DNA of 64,000 bases. It comes from Halicephalobus mephisto. Lineage: Eukaryota > Nematoda > Chromadorea > Rhabditida > Panagrolaimidae. The stretch is from positions 124,001 to 188,000 of the forward strand of contig SWDT01000143.1 of NCBI GenBank assembly GCA_009193035.1, written 5' to 3'. The notes beneath the pieces were generated by a model. That model made no database searches, had not been told where the DNA came from, and was given only the letters and a program-made list of their open reading frames with translations. The translations under genes and the position numbers were made by a program. Shown here piece after piece: positions 35,868 through 48,859 of this stretch. The number at the start of each line of letters is the position of its first letter. The first letter of the stretch is position 1.

Positions 35868-36975
35868 TTATTTGCTAACGAACGAATAGCCATTCAAACC
35901 CCAAAAGATACTTATAGCAAGAGCAATTACTGCAACACCACCAGTTGCACCGACTACAATATAAATTGGGTTTCTTTCGATGGCTTGAATCATCAGTTCT
36001 TCACTCAGATAATCTAGCTGAATTTCAGTTAATGGAGGTTGGATTCTATGAATGTCTGAAGAACTACAGTTCTCATTTTTCCATTCAGAAATCCTCTCGT
36101 TGAGATCTTTGAGATAAATCGTAGGATAAACTTCCTCATATCCCCCATTGTGGAGAACAGCTGTAATTTGACAAGTTTTACCAAGCTTTGGAAGTCGTTT
36201 TTGAATAATTACGATTTCTTCATTCGTCATCGGAGCGACGACTTCAACGAAGGTGATGTTTTTTTGCGAATGGAAACTTCTTACTAGATTTTCCCACGAA
36301 TTATCCCGACATTTTTCCAAGTCGTGAATTTTGAAGACGTATTTCCGATCGGAATCACAATCAGAAGCTGCAGTAATTATTTTATCCAATTCTTGCCAGT
36401 TTTTGGGTTTCAGGATTGGCTGTGTTTCCAAACTTGCCAAAAAATCGAGGAATTCAGATTTGACGTCCAGACTTCCTCCGTAAGTGAAGGCTTTGTTCGC
36501 AACGAAGTACACAACGATAACTGGATTTTTGTTCAGTTTTTCATCAATATTGTAATACCCAAATCTTTCTTTTCGATGGTGGTAATGATAATTTATTGGA
36601 TCTGTATTACCTATATAGTTGGTATTGAATTCTCTGATCCACAAGGGAATCTAGAAATAATGAATTTAAATAAATGATTTCATATAAAAATTTCACCTGC
36701 TTTCGCTCTTTACCACACTCGCTATCACAGAAAAGCATTACAATCCTACCATCAGCACTCTTGGCTTCAATTATCGCCATAGTTCTCATAATGCTCTTGT
36801 CGTTTTTAGAATTGCTTTCTGTCGTCCCCGGAGTCGTCGTAATCCTATTCCGTACTCTGTTGACTGCATTGTAAACCGACTTCCTGGCATATTTTTCAGG
36901 ATCGAAATTCCTTTTCCTAGCGAAAGTAGACAATATAAAAATAGAAAAAATTAATAATTTTAGATTTAAGAGCAT
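35868..36975 (-). CDS. orphan type I membrane glycoprotein
   Basis: Two exons (36697-36975 and 35868-36650, 46-nt intron), 353 aa, in phase. ATG 36975 opens a signal peptide (MLLNLKLLIFSIFILSTFA). The ectodomain of about 300 aa has several N-glycosylation sequons and a few scattered Cys (FCDSEC, SDCDSD, KCRDNSW, GKTCQI, NENCSS). One transmembrane helix lies near the C-terminus (YIVVGATGGVAVIALAISIF), with a cytoplasmic tail of about 10 residues. Alternating beta-alpha-like stretches (NPVIVVYFVANK, NITFVEVVAPMTNEE, TCQITAVLHNGG) hint at a compact alpha/beta ectodomain, but no family is recognised. It has no operonic neighbour: the closest gene on the left ends over 2 kb away. Confidence 0.75.
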
Positions 36976-38540
36976 TTCAATCAATCGGAAATCAAAGCCT
37001 AGAGGGCAACTGCCGATCGTGAGGTTGAACAGCTGGTCCCCAAGGCATTGCTTTAATGTTCGATCTATTTTCCTTGCGTGATTGTTTCTTCGACTCTACA
37101 CAAAATCGAACGATATTGAAACAATAAAAGCACAAATATGATATCAGCTTTACGTCATATATTCTATGCCTCATATGACGAGACAATCATATATTTTAAC
37201 GTCATCGTCGTATTAACTTTTTACAATGTTTGTCAGGCATTTATCAACCACATTAAAGCCTAATACTCTGTATTATCATAGTTCTTCAAAATAAGGAAAA
37301 ACCATTAATTCTTGTATTTTGGTGATGCCTGATTACTTGGAAAGCCACGTCACTCTTTACCGTCATTGTGTTGAGAGTGATTCACCTGGAATATTTTTTT
37401 ATATCAGTACCATAAAAATTGATGGTTCTTCATCTTAAAAAGACATTTCCAAGTCACAATAGCTTGTGTTTTCTGTGTGTCGGAAAGTAGTGATCACGGC
37501 TCTTATCGTTACAGGAGTGGCTTTCTTTCTGAATTTATTCTCGAGTGATCCCTCATGACTTTCATATGAACCAACCCTTTTGGCTCTACTATGACTATAA
37601 CCATTTAAATACCATATATTAGATTTAGTTTGCAAGGAAAACCTCAGAACTATGCATTTCTTTCAGCTTTCAATTATACAGGTTATCTTGAAACAATGTC
37701 TAAGGCATTCTTATCATTCGTCTTCTATCTGTGATTCTGCTTGTTCTTTTTTTTATTTTCATTATAGTCTGCCTTTTATTCTAGTTACCTCAATGAATGC
37801 AGTCAAGGTTTAACAGAGCTACTTTTGTTTGCTTTTTGTCCTTTCGAAATATCGGATGACAGTTTATTCAGTCATTGTCCTTATACGTTTTTTTTGGAGT
37901 TAATTCTACATGATTCATACTTTTAGAATTTTCTGAAAATCTGTATTTCTGATAAAATTTTAAGCACGAAGGTACTTTAGCTAAGTTTTCTTGGTAAAGA
38001 CAAACAAAATTCGATGAATGAGTGGTTTTTTAGGGTTAAAATAGTTGAGAGGTGAATAGTGGTTGATTCCGACCCAGCCAGACTAACTCATTTTTTCACT
38101 TAGCGAAGTTAGTTCCCTTTATGTTTTATTCGATTCCCCTCCACGTAAATTTCAATTTTTGAGTGTCTCTAATAATCCTCATCCGGATAATGTATCTAAG
38201 TTTGATCGCATCAATTGCCCGTAGTTTGGTATATTTTTACAGACTTTAATCTATTCGTCAAAAACGTCTCATTCGGCTTAGAAAAATTTTTCTGTTGCGA
38301 TAAGAACGTCTTAGGTATCTATCATCGAATATTGGCTCAAAAAGACACTCCTCCAACAATGTTAAATTTCTAACTCAGACCTGTTTGCCTGTCTTGGATT
38401 TAAATTCCGAGGTCGATGATCTTGAATAAATATAATAAATTTTTAATATTTGCCGGAATTTGATACTCTGCGTTTCGAAACGCGTTTTTTACAAAATTAT
38501 AGTTGAAAATTTAATTTTTAGTTCCTCAAAACTTGATGGA
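36976..38540. other. intergenic between divergent genes
   Basis: Holds the promoters of the orphan membrane protein (-) and the ABCA gene (+). No exon, RNA gene or repeat recognised. An acceptor-like AATTTTTAG stands about 20 bases before the ABCA start codon. Confidence 0.45.
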
Positions 38541-41500
38541 ATGGGTGTTTTTGCTCAACTCCGTCTCCTTCTCTGGAAAAACTGTCTAACTCAGATCCGG
38601 TCGCCATGGTTTACAGCTTTGGAATTCATTTTGCCCTTGATTTTGATCTGCGTCAGCTTCGGTGCCATGATTGGAGTAAGTTTACTTGTCTATTGAGTAG
38701 GAAATAAATATTTGCATGTTTTTAGCTGAGAGGTACATTTGAGAAAGATTACGATCAGTACTACTACCCCTCATGGCCAGTTTTTGGTTCATCTTATGAC
38801 TTAATTAATCCACCTACAACAACTCTTGCTGATCCAGATGGGCTAATTATCGATCCAAACATTCTTTTTTCTCAAGATCTTGGAAAATGCGCATTTTTAC
38901 ATACCGAAATCGTGAACGACACTTTTTACAAAATCAGCATCAACTTCTTTTATGCACCAAGTAATCCAAACACGGATTCCATCATGGCGGAAGTTCGCAA
39001 GAGATTTGAGAATTCCGATATTTTGTCGATTTTCAAATCTCCAAATGGCATTACTTTACCACAGAATTCATCATTCAATCTACTACAGAATTACACGATT
39101 CAAACAATTAGCAATGTCACAGGATTTAAAAGTGAATCTGCTCTTTTGGATGAAATCAATATTGCATTCGCGGATCAGTGCAACAATGCATTGATAGGAG
39201 GAATTGTCTTTGATGAAAAGTTTGCCAACGCAGATCTCTCAACACCAAACTTGAATATCAGCTACACGATTCGTCTGGCTAATACCAAAAGAAGATCCAA
39301 AGAAGCTGGTCAAGGTTATCAACCTTGGGACATGAAACAGCTTTTTTCTGTCATCTACGTGTCTGGTCCGATCAACCACGAGAAAGATGATGGCGGAGAG
39401 CCTGGATACTGGGAAGAAGGCTTCTTGATGATTCAAAGAGCTGTTGACGCTTCTGTTGCTCGAGTAATCAGTAATAATACGAACACAAATTATAACATTT
39501 TAGAAGAGCCTTTCTTTCTCGCTGTTCAAAGATTCCCATTCCCGGCCTATTCTTCGAAAATTATCGAAGTTGGAGCCTTCTTCTTACCTACAGTACTGGT
39601 CTTCTCTCTGATGACAAGTGTCATCTACATCGTCAGACAAATCGTCATGGAGAAGGAGAATCGATTGAAGGAATACATGAAGGTCATGGGTTTATCTCAA
39701 TGGATCCACTGGGTAGCTTATTTGATAGTCAATTACGCCAAGATGCTTGTAACTATTATTGTACTTTCCATTCTGATGTACTTTGTTACGGAGAAGAGCG
39801 ATCCTTCAATTGCATTTGTCCTCTACGCTCTTTATGCCTTTGATGCTACTTATTTCTCCTTCTTGATCTCGACCTTCCTCCAATCTGGTACTGCTGGCAC
39901 ATTGATGGCTGTTTTGGGATGGATGTTACTGTATTTCTGGTACTCTTATTTCTCTAATATTGACACACAGAAGCCACAACAACTTGGGATGAGACTAATC
40001 AACTGCTTGAATCCAGATGTCGCTCTAGGTTTGGGGATTGACTTGATCGCTCAACATGAAACACAAGGTTTGTTCTCTTAAGTTCATCTTCTTGTAACTA
40101 ATAGTCTTAACTTTACAGCAAGTGGAATGCATTGGGGTGATATCGCGACTCCTCCATCCCCAGATGAATCTTTGACGATGCTTCATCTCTTCGTTATGTT
40201 GATTGTAGACGCAATAATCTTCATGATTCTTACGTGGTATGTGGAAGCAGTAAATCCAGGCGGTGAAGGTGTTCCTCAGAAACCGTATTTCTTCATTTTA
40301 CCCTCGTATTGGTTCCCTCAAAGTCATTCCAAGAAAACCCATGCTCAGGACGAAGCTTTCGATGAAGTCCTTCCATCATCAAGGGTGGAACCTGAGCCTC
40401 CATTGACTCCTATGATCAAAATTGTTAATCTCTGCAAAACTTACGGTACTAGTCCCTTGAAGAAGTTGTTCGACTGTAAATTCGGCAAGACTGGAGAGAA
40501 AAAAGCAGTTGATAGACTAAACCTTAAGATGTATCATGGCCAATTGACAGCTTTACTAGGACATAACGGAGCTGGGAAAAGTACGACTTTCTCCATGCTT
40601 ACAGGTGTCATTCCACCTTCTTCTGGAACTGCTTACATTGACGAATACGATATCAGAAACTCTCTTCCTCAGATTCGAAAATCTTTGGGACTCTGTCCAC
40701 AGTACAACATCCTTTTCGACACTTTGACCGTTATGGAACATCTCGAATTCTTTTCACTCGTAAGTAAACATAATTATTATTCTTTTGAATAATTTATATT
40801 TTAGTTGAAAAATCGTGGCTGGAATCCACAGGAAGCTATGGATATCCTGACTAGGTTGAAGATTGACTTCAAAAAAGATGCTCGAGCTGGAACTCTTTCT
40901 GGAGGACAAAAAAGAAAGTTGTCTCTTGCCATTGCCCTTATTGGAGGTTCTGAAGTTGTGATGCTCGATGAACCTACTTCTGGTATGGATCCTGGAGCGA
41001 GACATGAAACGTGGACTTTACTTCAAGCGGAAAAAGCCAATAGAACGATGCTTCTGACAACTCATTATATGGAAGAAGCAGATCTTCTCGGGGACAGAAT
41101 CGCCATCATGGCACATGGACAACTTCAGTGTTATGGTTCCAACATGTTCTTGAAGAATCTATATGGTGCTGGATATCATTTGACTGTTGTTTATGAACAT
41201 GATGCTGACCCACGACAAATACAGAAGTCCTATACTGACACTCTGTACACTCTCCAGAAGTACAGTCCGAAGGCTGAGATGCATCAGGCTGTTGGATCTG
41301 AGGCAACGTTCTTGTTACCGAATGCTGATAGACACGTTTTCCCGGAAATGTTCAAAGAATTGGAAGAGAGGCAAAATGAACTCAGTATTGAAAGTTTCGG
41401 AGTCTCCATCACAACGATGGAAGAAGTGTTTTTGAAGGTCAACGAAATCGCGAATGAACAGAAACGGATCGAAGAAGGAAACGAAGAAGCCATGGATTAC

Positions 41501-44486
41501 GGTGATCATAATCGAGAATACGAAAAATTGGAAGGTGCGAGATCAACAACTCGTCTGACTGGTCTTGCTTATTATCTCCATCACGCGAAGGCAATGTTCA
41601 TCAAACGTGGAATCTACTTCTTCAGGAAATGGACTCAGTTTATCCCTCAATTGCTCATTCCAGTCCTCTACATGGCTCTTCTTGTGTGGGCTTCCACCAC
41701 TATTCCAGGTCCGAAGGAACAAGACCCCTTGAGTCTAGATCTCTCCATGTTTGCTAAAGATGATCCTGTCAACACCTTCATTGACATCAATTCAACTCAA
41801 GTCAACGGACGTTCATTTTCAGAGTACGTTAAATTTAATATTTTTTTCTTACTTATCACGATATTTGCAGAGTTATTCGGAAAGTAATTACGGACGAAAA
41901 CAGTGGAATCAATAAGAAATTTACTTACACGAACCAGAGCTCTCCAATGATTGCGGAAATTGTTTCACAAACCAAAAGTGTAAGTTATAATTTTTAAAAA
42001 CCCAATATTTTAATTTAGTCAAATTTCATAGAAATTTATAGAATCTTTCATAAATCAGTAAAAGATTCTGGAATTTTCCGACATTTAATCAGAATCTTCA
42101 GAACTTTCTCGGGTTCTATAAAAAATTCCGAAATTTGTGTCAAAAAACTTCGTAATAACTTATAATTATTTTAAAAATGTGATTTTTAGCAAGGAACAAG
42201 GCATTTCGGCCTGCACAATCCAGTCGGATTTCAACAATATAATATTTTGGATTACTTCAATTACAGCATGCCAATTACACGTGAACCTAATTTACCTCAA
42301 GTCGTGAATGCTCTCTTCAATAACTTCGGTCTTCATTCTCCAGCTATAGCCGTTGCCATTGCTGATACTGCTATTCTGAGAGAACAGCTTAATAAGTCTC
42401 AGCTTACTATCCACGTAACCAATCATCCTCTGCCTCCCACGAATGCAGATACTCTGAAAAACAAAGACATCAGCAACAGCTCTTCATTCATTCTCGGCTA
42501 TGCCATCATTGTTTCTATGAGTATGGTGGTCTCCGGATACGCTAGTTTCCTCATCAGAGAACGAAAGAAGAAATCCAAGCACATGCAGATGATGGCTGGA
42601 ATCCGGCCCTGGCTCTACTGGCTGACGACAGCGATTTGGGATGGTGTCTGTTTCCTGTTGCCGACATTACTCTTCTTGGTGATATATAAAATATTCAACA
42701 TTAGTGAATATACTTCACGGTTCGAGAGTGTCGTTGATCTCCTGGTTGTCATGCTGCTTTTCGGATGGACAGCAATCCCATTTGTTTACTCTTTCTCCTT
42801 CGTCTTCGATTCATCTCCCAAAGGTTACACGATGATCGTCATGTATAACATCATCACAGGAATGATTGGATCCATCGCTATCCCCATCATCAAACAGACG
42901 ACTAATGACGCAACAGCCTACACTTGGGAAGTGATTTTATCTCTCTTCTTCCCGACTTACAACTTGAGTAACAGCTTCGGGAAAATTTACAACAATGAAT
43001 TCGGCCGAGAAGCGTGTAAAAGTCTCAATTGCGCTCTTTCTGTTTTCCAAGAAGCAGCCAAAACTTGTTGTGGCTCTGAAGAGGGTAAGTTAGAATAACT
43101 TTTACATTTGAATTTTATTTTGTTTTCAGAACTCGTATATACGAACAATATTCTTGGAACTTTCAACAAGAAAGGTCTCGGTTTCGGAGTTATCTTCTTC
43201 GTGGTTCAGGGATTCCTCTTCTGGTTCACAACCATTGCAATCGAAAAGAATTGGTGGTCAACTTTGAAACTGAAAATAAAAGGAAAGAAGAAGACCGGAT
43301 TCCAGAATATGGGATTCGATTGGGAATCAGAAAACGGAGGTCTTTCTTCCATCGAAGATAGTGACGTTGTTCGAGAAAAGCAAAAAATGGCTAATTCCTC
43401 TCCTCGTGAAGCTGCAGTTATTGTCAAAGATCTAAAGAAATGGTATGGTAACTTCTACGCTGTAAAAGGAATCAATTTCCACGTGAACCAAGGAGACTGT
43501 TTCGGATTACTGGGAGTCAATGGCGCCGGAAAGACTTCGACGTTCCAGATGCTCACAGGAGAAAACGACGTCAGTGAAGGAAATGCTTTCATCAACGGAC
43601 ACAGCGTTATCAGTGATTGGAGAAGCGCTGGTGAACACATCGGATACTGTCCTCAATATGACGCCATCATCAAAGAAATGAGTGGAGAAGAAACTCTTTA
43701 CATGTTCGCCAGAATCCGAGGCATCTACGAAAAAGACATTCCTCCGATCGTTGACTCCATTATCGACGCCATTGGCATCAGAATGTACGCCAAGAGACAG
43801 ATCAAAACTTATTCCGGAGGAAACAAGAGAAGACTCAGCTTGGGTATCGCCCTTGTCGGAATGCCAGAAGTCTTACTATTGGATGAACCGACCACTGGAG
43901 TCGATCCAAAAGCCAGAAGAGTCATCTGGGATATCCTTTCGAAGGTCCGAGAATTGGGCTCTGCTCTTGTCCTGACCTCCCACAGTATGGAGGAATGTGA
44001 AGCCCTCTGTACAAACTTGGCTATCATGGTATACGGTAAATTCAAATGTCTTGGAAGTGCACAACACATAAAAAGTAAATATGGAGCTGGGTATACTCTT
44101 CTGATGAGAGTTGATCCGCAGTATAGTAACATTATCAAATCCGAAATCCCGAAACGATTCCCTGGATCTATATTGAAGGTAAGTGGGACGATAACAACTT
44201 AAAGTGAGGTATTTCATTGTTTCAGGAAGAACACGTCCAGCAACTCAACTTCGAACTCAAAAAAGTGGAAGGACAAACATGGTCTATGCTTTTCCAGGAA
44301 CTCGAATCGCTCTGTAAACCATTCCACATATCAGATTACTCACTTTCTCAAACTACTTTGGAGCAAGTATTCTTAGAATTCTCGAGGGAAGCAGCGATGA
44401 TCACTTCGAATTCAAATGAAAACGGATCCTCTAACAAAATGAATGGTCATGCAATCGAGAACGGCAATTACAACACTTTACTTTGA
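38541..44486 (+). CDS. ABCA-subfamily full lipid transporter
   Basis: Membrane ATPase expected to move phospholipids or sterols. Eight exons (38541-38675, 38726-40067, 40119-40759, 40805-41823, 41871-41979, 42190-43084, 43130-44178, 44226-44486), 1816 aa, in phase. Each half has one N-terminal TM helix, a large glycosylated extracellular loop, five more TM helices, then an ATP-binding domain. NBD1: Walker [10 protein letters not shown] (about residue 640), signature LSGGQKRK (734), Walker [17 protein letters not shown]2: [10 protein letters not shown] (about 1508), [12 protein letters not shown] (1607), [13 protein letters not shown] (1628). The start [14 protein letters not shown] and the helix [17 protein letters not shown] are typical of ABCA proteins; length and order match nematode ABT transporters. 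All catalytic residues seen are intact. The only longer intron (41980-42189) contains a minus-orientation R1 fragment. Which ABT/CED-7 member it is cannot be decided here. Confidence 0.95.
42010..42180 (-). repeat. R1 fragment, minus orientation (in ABCA intron 5)
   Basis: The reverse complement reads TTATTACGAAGTTTTTTGAC, then ACAAATTTCGGAATTTTTTA, matching the R1 module. It is again antisense to its host gene. Confidence 0.5.
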
Positions 44487-44546
44487 TCGGTTTTTAGTTA
44501 AGTAATCCCGTTACGGGTTTTAAATCAATATTTACGGCCATATAGA

Positions 44547-44552
44547 AATAAA
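44547..44552 (+). terminator. polyadenylation signal of the ABCA gene
   Basis: AATAAA 61 bases after the stop codon. The convergent gene ends at 44718, so the two 3' UTRs share about 230 bases; TTTATT at about 44565 could serve the minus strand. Confidence 0.6.
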
Positions 44553-44717
44553 TTCATTCCACGTTTTATTTTTGCTTTAATGGCACACTTGAGCTAAGTT
44601 TTGCACGTAGAATCATTAAAGCCAAAAGTGATATACAGTGGCAAACTTGAGTGAATTAGTTAATCATTACCTGCATAATGAACCGTATTTTAAGAGGAAT
44701 CATCGACACTAATAGAA

Positions 44718-46436
44718 CTATGGATTAGGTTGAAGATTTTCTGAATTCCCTGACTGCACAGAAATCGTTGTCGGGGATATAACAGCAACGTATTCATCAA
44801 CAGAACTACATACAGCCTCAAGAAGGGGTTGGTTCTCGGTTCCAGATCCTTCTTTAAATGGCGAAACTTTTGGGGTGAGTTTAGGAGAGTCGGACTTTAC
44901 TGGAGAATTAGGAACAAATTCACATTCACTAGCTGGACGAAAGTTTTTCCGAAACTTAGAAAAATCCGTCTGACTCATGGTGTTAGATTGAACAGTATTA
45001 GGGCGAAGTGCAGATACACGATGAAGGACATCTTTGTCTCCATCGTCTACCAACATGAATTCGGGTAATGATATGTACGAAACAGAACGTTGCAATCTTG
45101 CACGAGTCTGTGGGAACGGTAAATCAGTATCGGTAAGTTTCCAAGGGTCCTGAAAACACTTGTGTATAAAGAAACCCAAAGCCGCTTACTTCACGATTGA
45201 CTGCTTCAGCAACATTACTATCAGGGAACTTTTCCAAGAGTTCATTAACATCTCGCTGTCCAAGATGGTATTGTCTCATGAGTCTCATTCTCTGAGCTAA
45301 TGTGAAAGCACGGAGACGATTCAACTGTCTCTCATATCCTTCGAAGAGTTGATCAGCATGTTTAGAACCGAATTCACGAAGACGAGTCAGCTGAGCATTA
45401 TAACTTTCTCTTACAGCATCGACGTGAGTAGCAACATAACTGTCATACTGAGTCTGACCATAATCTTTAATTCTCGTCAACTGGTTGATGTAAGCTTCGC
45501 GGATCTGTTCTACCTGTCTATGATAATGTTCACTGACGATTACCATTTTTCTATGGTATGCATCTTGCAAACTTCTAATTTGGGTTTGACGATAGACTTC
45601 CATTGCTTGCAAGAACGATTGAGCTCCCTTTCTCTTCTCTGAAAAATTAGTCGTTCATATATCGAAAGATCTTGAACGAACCTCTTCGACGAATAATCGT
45701 CAGCCCAATCTTCTGAATAATGATCCAAACGATGTTTAGGACAAATGCTGATCCACAAAGAAGAATTGAGGCTATCACAGAACCATAGAAAACAGAATGG
45801 AAGATCACGGGACTGTACCATTGAGCATAATTCAGTCTCAACAACACAATATTCTCCGGTTTTATTGAGGTATTATTCCAAGTGTTGTTCATTTTTCTGA
45901 GTTCTGTTAATGTCGACACATGAAAGCAAATATACCTAAAAAGTGTGTTCAATTTGAGTGACAATATTTAAGAAAAACCTGTCGACAACCATCCGACTAG
46001 ATTCAGCAATAAGTAACCCGCTGTCATTGAAAACTGTAAACATTCCGTTGACGGAATTTGTCGTATAAGCTTTCATAGACCCGAAATCATAATATCCGAT
46101 GGGTTCAGTAGTGTCAAACCGGAACCAGGATATAAGACCTTTGATGTCGGCTGTCTTTTTTGACTCCAACAACGGACATTGAAATATGGCGGGAGAGAGC
46201 CTGGACACTTTAGCAACAGTTCTATTCTGAGAATCCAATGAAATGTCCGTTGTGCAGTAGGCGGGATGGGTTTTCCCACAGTATGTCTGATCTTCTATCG
46301 CAGGCTGAATAGTAACGAAGGACCCGAATTCCATAATTGGAGATGTTGTCTGTGAATTCTCAGCTGAATGGTTTAGATCTGCGTTTGTATCGCATAACTG
46401 AGAACATGCTATACAAACGACGATAAAGCGCCACAT
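44718..46436 (-). CDS. type I membrane protein with hendecad-repeat cytoplasmic helix (unidentified)
   Basis: Four exons (45979-46436, 45682-45935, 45190-45638, 44718-45149), 530 aa, in phase. The N-terminal hydrophobic stretch (MWRFIVVCIACSQLC) is a probable signal peptide. The ectodomain of about 190 aa has Cys (TYCGKTHPAYC, FQCPLL) and NNTWNNTS sequons. One TM helix (VIASILLCGSAFVLNIVWII) leads to a basic juxtamembrane region. Then about 130 residues of charged helix repeat an 11-residue unit headed by Tyr (YHRQVEQIREA, YINQLTRIKDY, YNAQLTRLREF, YERQLNRLRAF). A Ser/Pro-rich tail follows. I do not recognise a named family, but the regular repeat and compositional constraint indicate a conserved protein. 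The start follows an acceptor-like TTTTATAG. Convergent with the ABCA gene. Confidence 0.83.
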
Positions 46437-47755
46437 ACACCCTATAAAATATAATATTAATAAAAAAAACAAACCAAACTGCAGAACGAACACGCAAACA
46501 AGGAAGCAAAAACAACGAAATAGAAAACAGACAAAATTCAATTTTGTCATAAAGCACTTTTTGCCAAATAAATGGACTCCCCGACCAGTCAGCTGGCGGT
46601 CGAGTGAACGCACCAACTGACTATATTTCGGAATAGTTGATCACTATTGACATCATATATGATTTAATGGAGTCACATTGGTCCTATGAGGCGAGTTACT
46701 AAAATGACGGGAAGAGAAAAGTCTGGTCACATGGGTGCTCTGTTCCAGACTATTCTTTCACTCGGCCCACGAACAAATATTCCGGGAACAAGTGAGTAAA
46801 TTAACCAAAAGAATGAATCGACTAAAATCGAAGGCAACTAGTATTTTAAATTTTAAATTAAATTTAAAACTGCAAAGGGTTAAAAACATGATTCAATCAA
46901 TCAGATGTCAAAACAGGTGATCAAATGTTTTCTTCATATACGTAAACTCAAAGAAATTTCCAAAGTTTTTTGGAAGAACCGAGATAAGAATTAATCTTGC
47001 GAAATTTACTTTTTAGAAATCAATTTTTGAATAAAAAAGAGAGATGTGTCGAGTTTTGTTTGCTGGAGTAACTGCCTTAAGCAAAATGGCAAAAACGCCT
47101 TATTGAATAAAACCCCTCACACGCACTAGTCCTTTGTAAGATCTAAGAAAAGGAATTACTATAATTACAGACTTTGGAAATCACTTTTGCAGTTTGAGAT
47201 TTCGAATTCCAAATCCCAATTAAATAAACAAAAAATCGAAGAATGCCTCAAGGTCTGGAACCTCCTTCCTCCATTCTCTGACAAGTGAGGCACTTCAAAT
47301 TCTGCCGAAAGTTTTCAAATTGTTTATTCTGGATACAAAGCCAGAAAGGGACAACTAACAAAATTTTAAAAATGTCAATTTCCTCGTTTTCCAATTTAAT
47401 TTGCTTTTTGAAGAGGGTAACTACCATCCTTGTTGCGTGACCAAATTGAGGTTATGGTCTGCTTGACCATTGGTAACTCAATTTCATTCAGAGGCAGTCG
47501 TCGTTCGATATAAAACGACTCACCAGTGACTTTTATATAATCGGTGCGCGAGCCTATTCGAAAATCGCTCCAGAGCTCACTCACCGAAATCACCCGGCCT
47601 TAACTGTTGTTGGAGATGACTGGATGGCCACCCGCTGACTGGACTTCCATCAAGGGAAGAGACGATTAATGATCCCCGAACATTGTGTCTACCGTGATTA
47701 CCTAAATTTGATTCAAATTGAAATGAATTTTACGGTCGAACGACAAAAGCCTCTT
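46437..47755. other. upstream region, no gene seen
   Basis: Contains the promoter of the 44718-46436 gene. Slightly GC-rich patches at 46565-46620 and 47440-47650 could be regulatory. No exon, tRNA or repeat array recognised. Confidence 0.45.
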
Positions 47756-48500
47756 TGATCGTGTTCATTTCTTTTTAAGTCTTGAATTTTGTTTTATTTA
47801 ACTCGACTTCGTCACCTTTGGTGAACGTTTTGGTATCATCTTTCCTTAAGAATTTATTCTCATTTTTATCAAAAAAGTCATAAAAATTAAATATGAAAGG
47901 TATCCTTTGACGTTAGAGAATTCAATTGTCAATAATTTTTCTCAAATCTATGAAAACTTGATCTTACTCATTTCTATTTAAGTCTTGAATTCTATTTGCC
48001 TTCGTCACCTTTGATGAACGTTTTGGTATCATCTTTCTTTAAAAACTTATTTTCATTTTTTCATTAGAACTCCTAAAGAACATGTATGGAGTTTATTTTT
48101 GCATTGGGGAATTCGGTTGTCAAAAATTACTAGATTTATGAGATTTAATATTTTTTGTTTTTTTAAATCTTGAATTTTAGTTTTCTAACTTCATCACTTT
48201 TGGAGGATTTCATAATGTTATTTTTTTAAACTTATTTTTTTAACAAAAAATTTAAAGAATAAAAATCACTTTTTTGCGTTAGAGGATTCAGTTCTTAATA
48301 AATTTTTTAAAATCTATAAAAACTTGATTTTGTTCATTTCTTCTAAATGTTGAAGTTTACTTTTTTGACTCTGTCACCCTTTACGAACGTTATGGTATCG
48401 TTTTTCTCTAAAATTTTTTTCTTAAAAAAATTCTCACAATTATACATGAAAGTTATTTTTTAGTCCTAGAGAATTCAGTTGTCAATAATTGTTTTCAAAT
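47756..48500. repeat. tandem repeat, about four units of 180-203 bp
   Basis: The landmark CTTGAATTYT recurs at 47781, 47984, 48169 and (as GTTGAAGTTT) 48349. In each unit it is followed by a block like CTTCGTCACCTTTGGTGAAC, then TTTTGGTATCATCTTTC, and near the end by TTAGAGAATTCARTTGTCAA. Units differ by many substitutions and small indels, so the array is old. Confidence 0.8.
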
Positions 48501-48859
48501 CCGTGAACAATGGATTTGAAACAAGAAAAGGATTCAGAAAGTGGTTATTCCGTTTCATTTGTGATTTAGATCCTTTGTCGATGATTTTTTCATTTGTTTG
48601 CTTACAATCCCTTTGGAACGCTTCGCGCAAAGCTCTTTATTTAACGAGGAGAACGCTGGCCATAGGCTACCGATCCTCCTCTACTCCGTCGTGCTTTTTC
48701 AAGATTCTAGTCGCGCTTCTAGTTAAATTTAGCTCCTTATTTGGACTGATTAGTCATTTTTCGGTCGTTTTAACCTTTCCAAAAAAAGTTTCTTAGTCAT
48801 TTTGTTTCGTAATTGGATTCACTATAGTTTTGGTTCCATCCAATTTACCTCATTACTTT

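Noticed and set aside
37435..37635. Small frame with a dibasic stretch that might suggest a neuropeptide precursor
   Set aside because: No signal peptide, no repeated peptide with C-terminal Gly, and only one weak dibasic pair.
48479..48796. 105-aa open frame just after the tandem array
   Set aside because: Starts at a TTG inside the last repeat unit and has no recognisable content or flanking splice signals.
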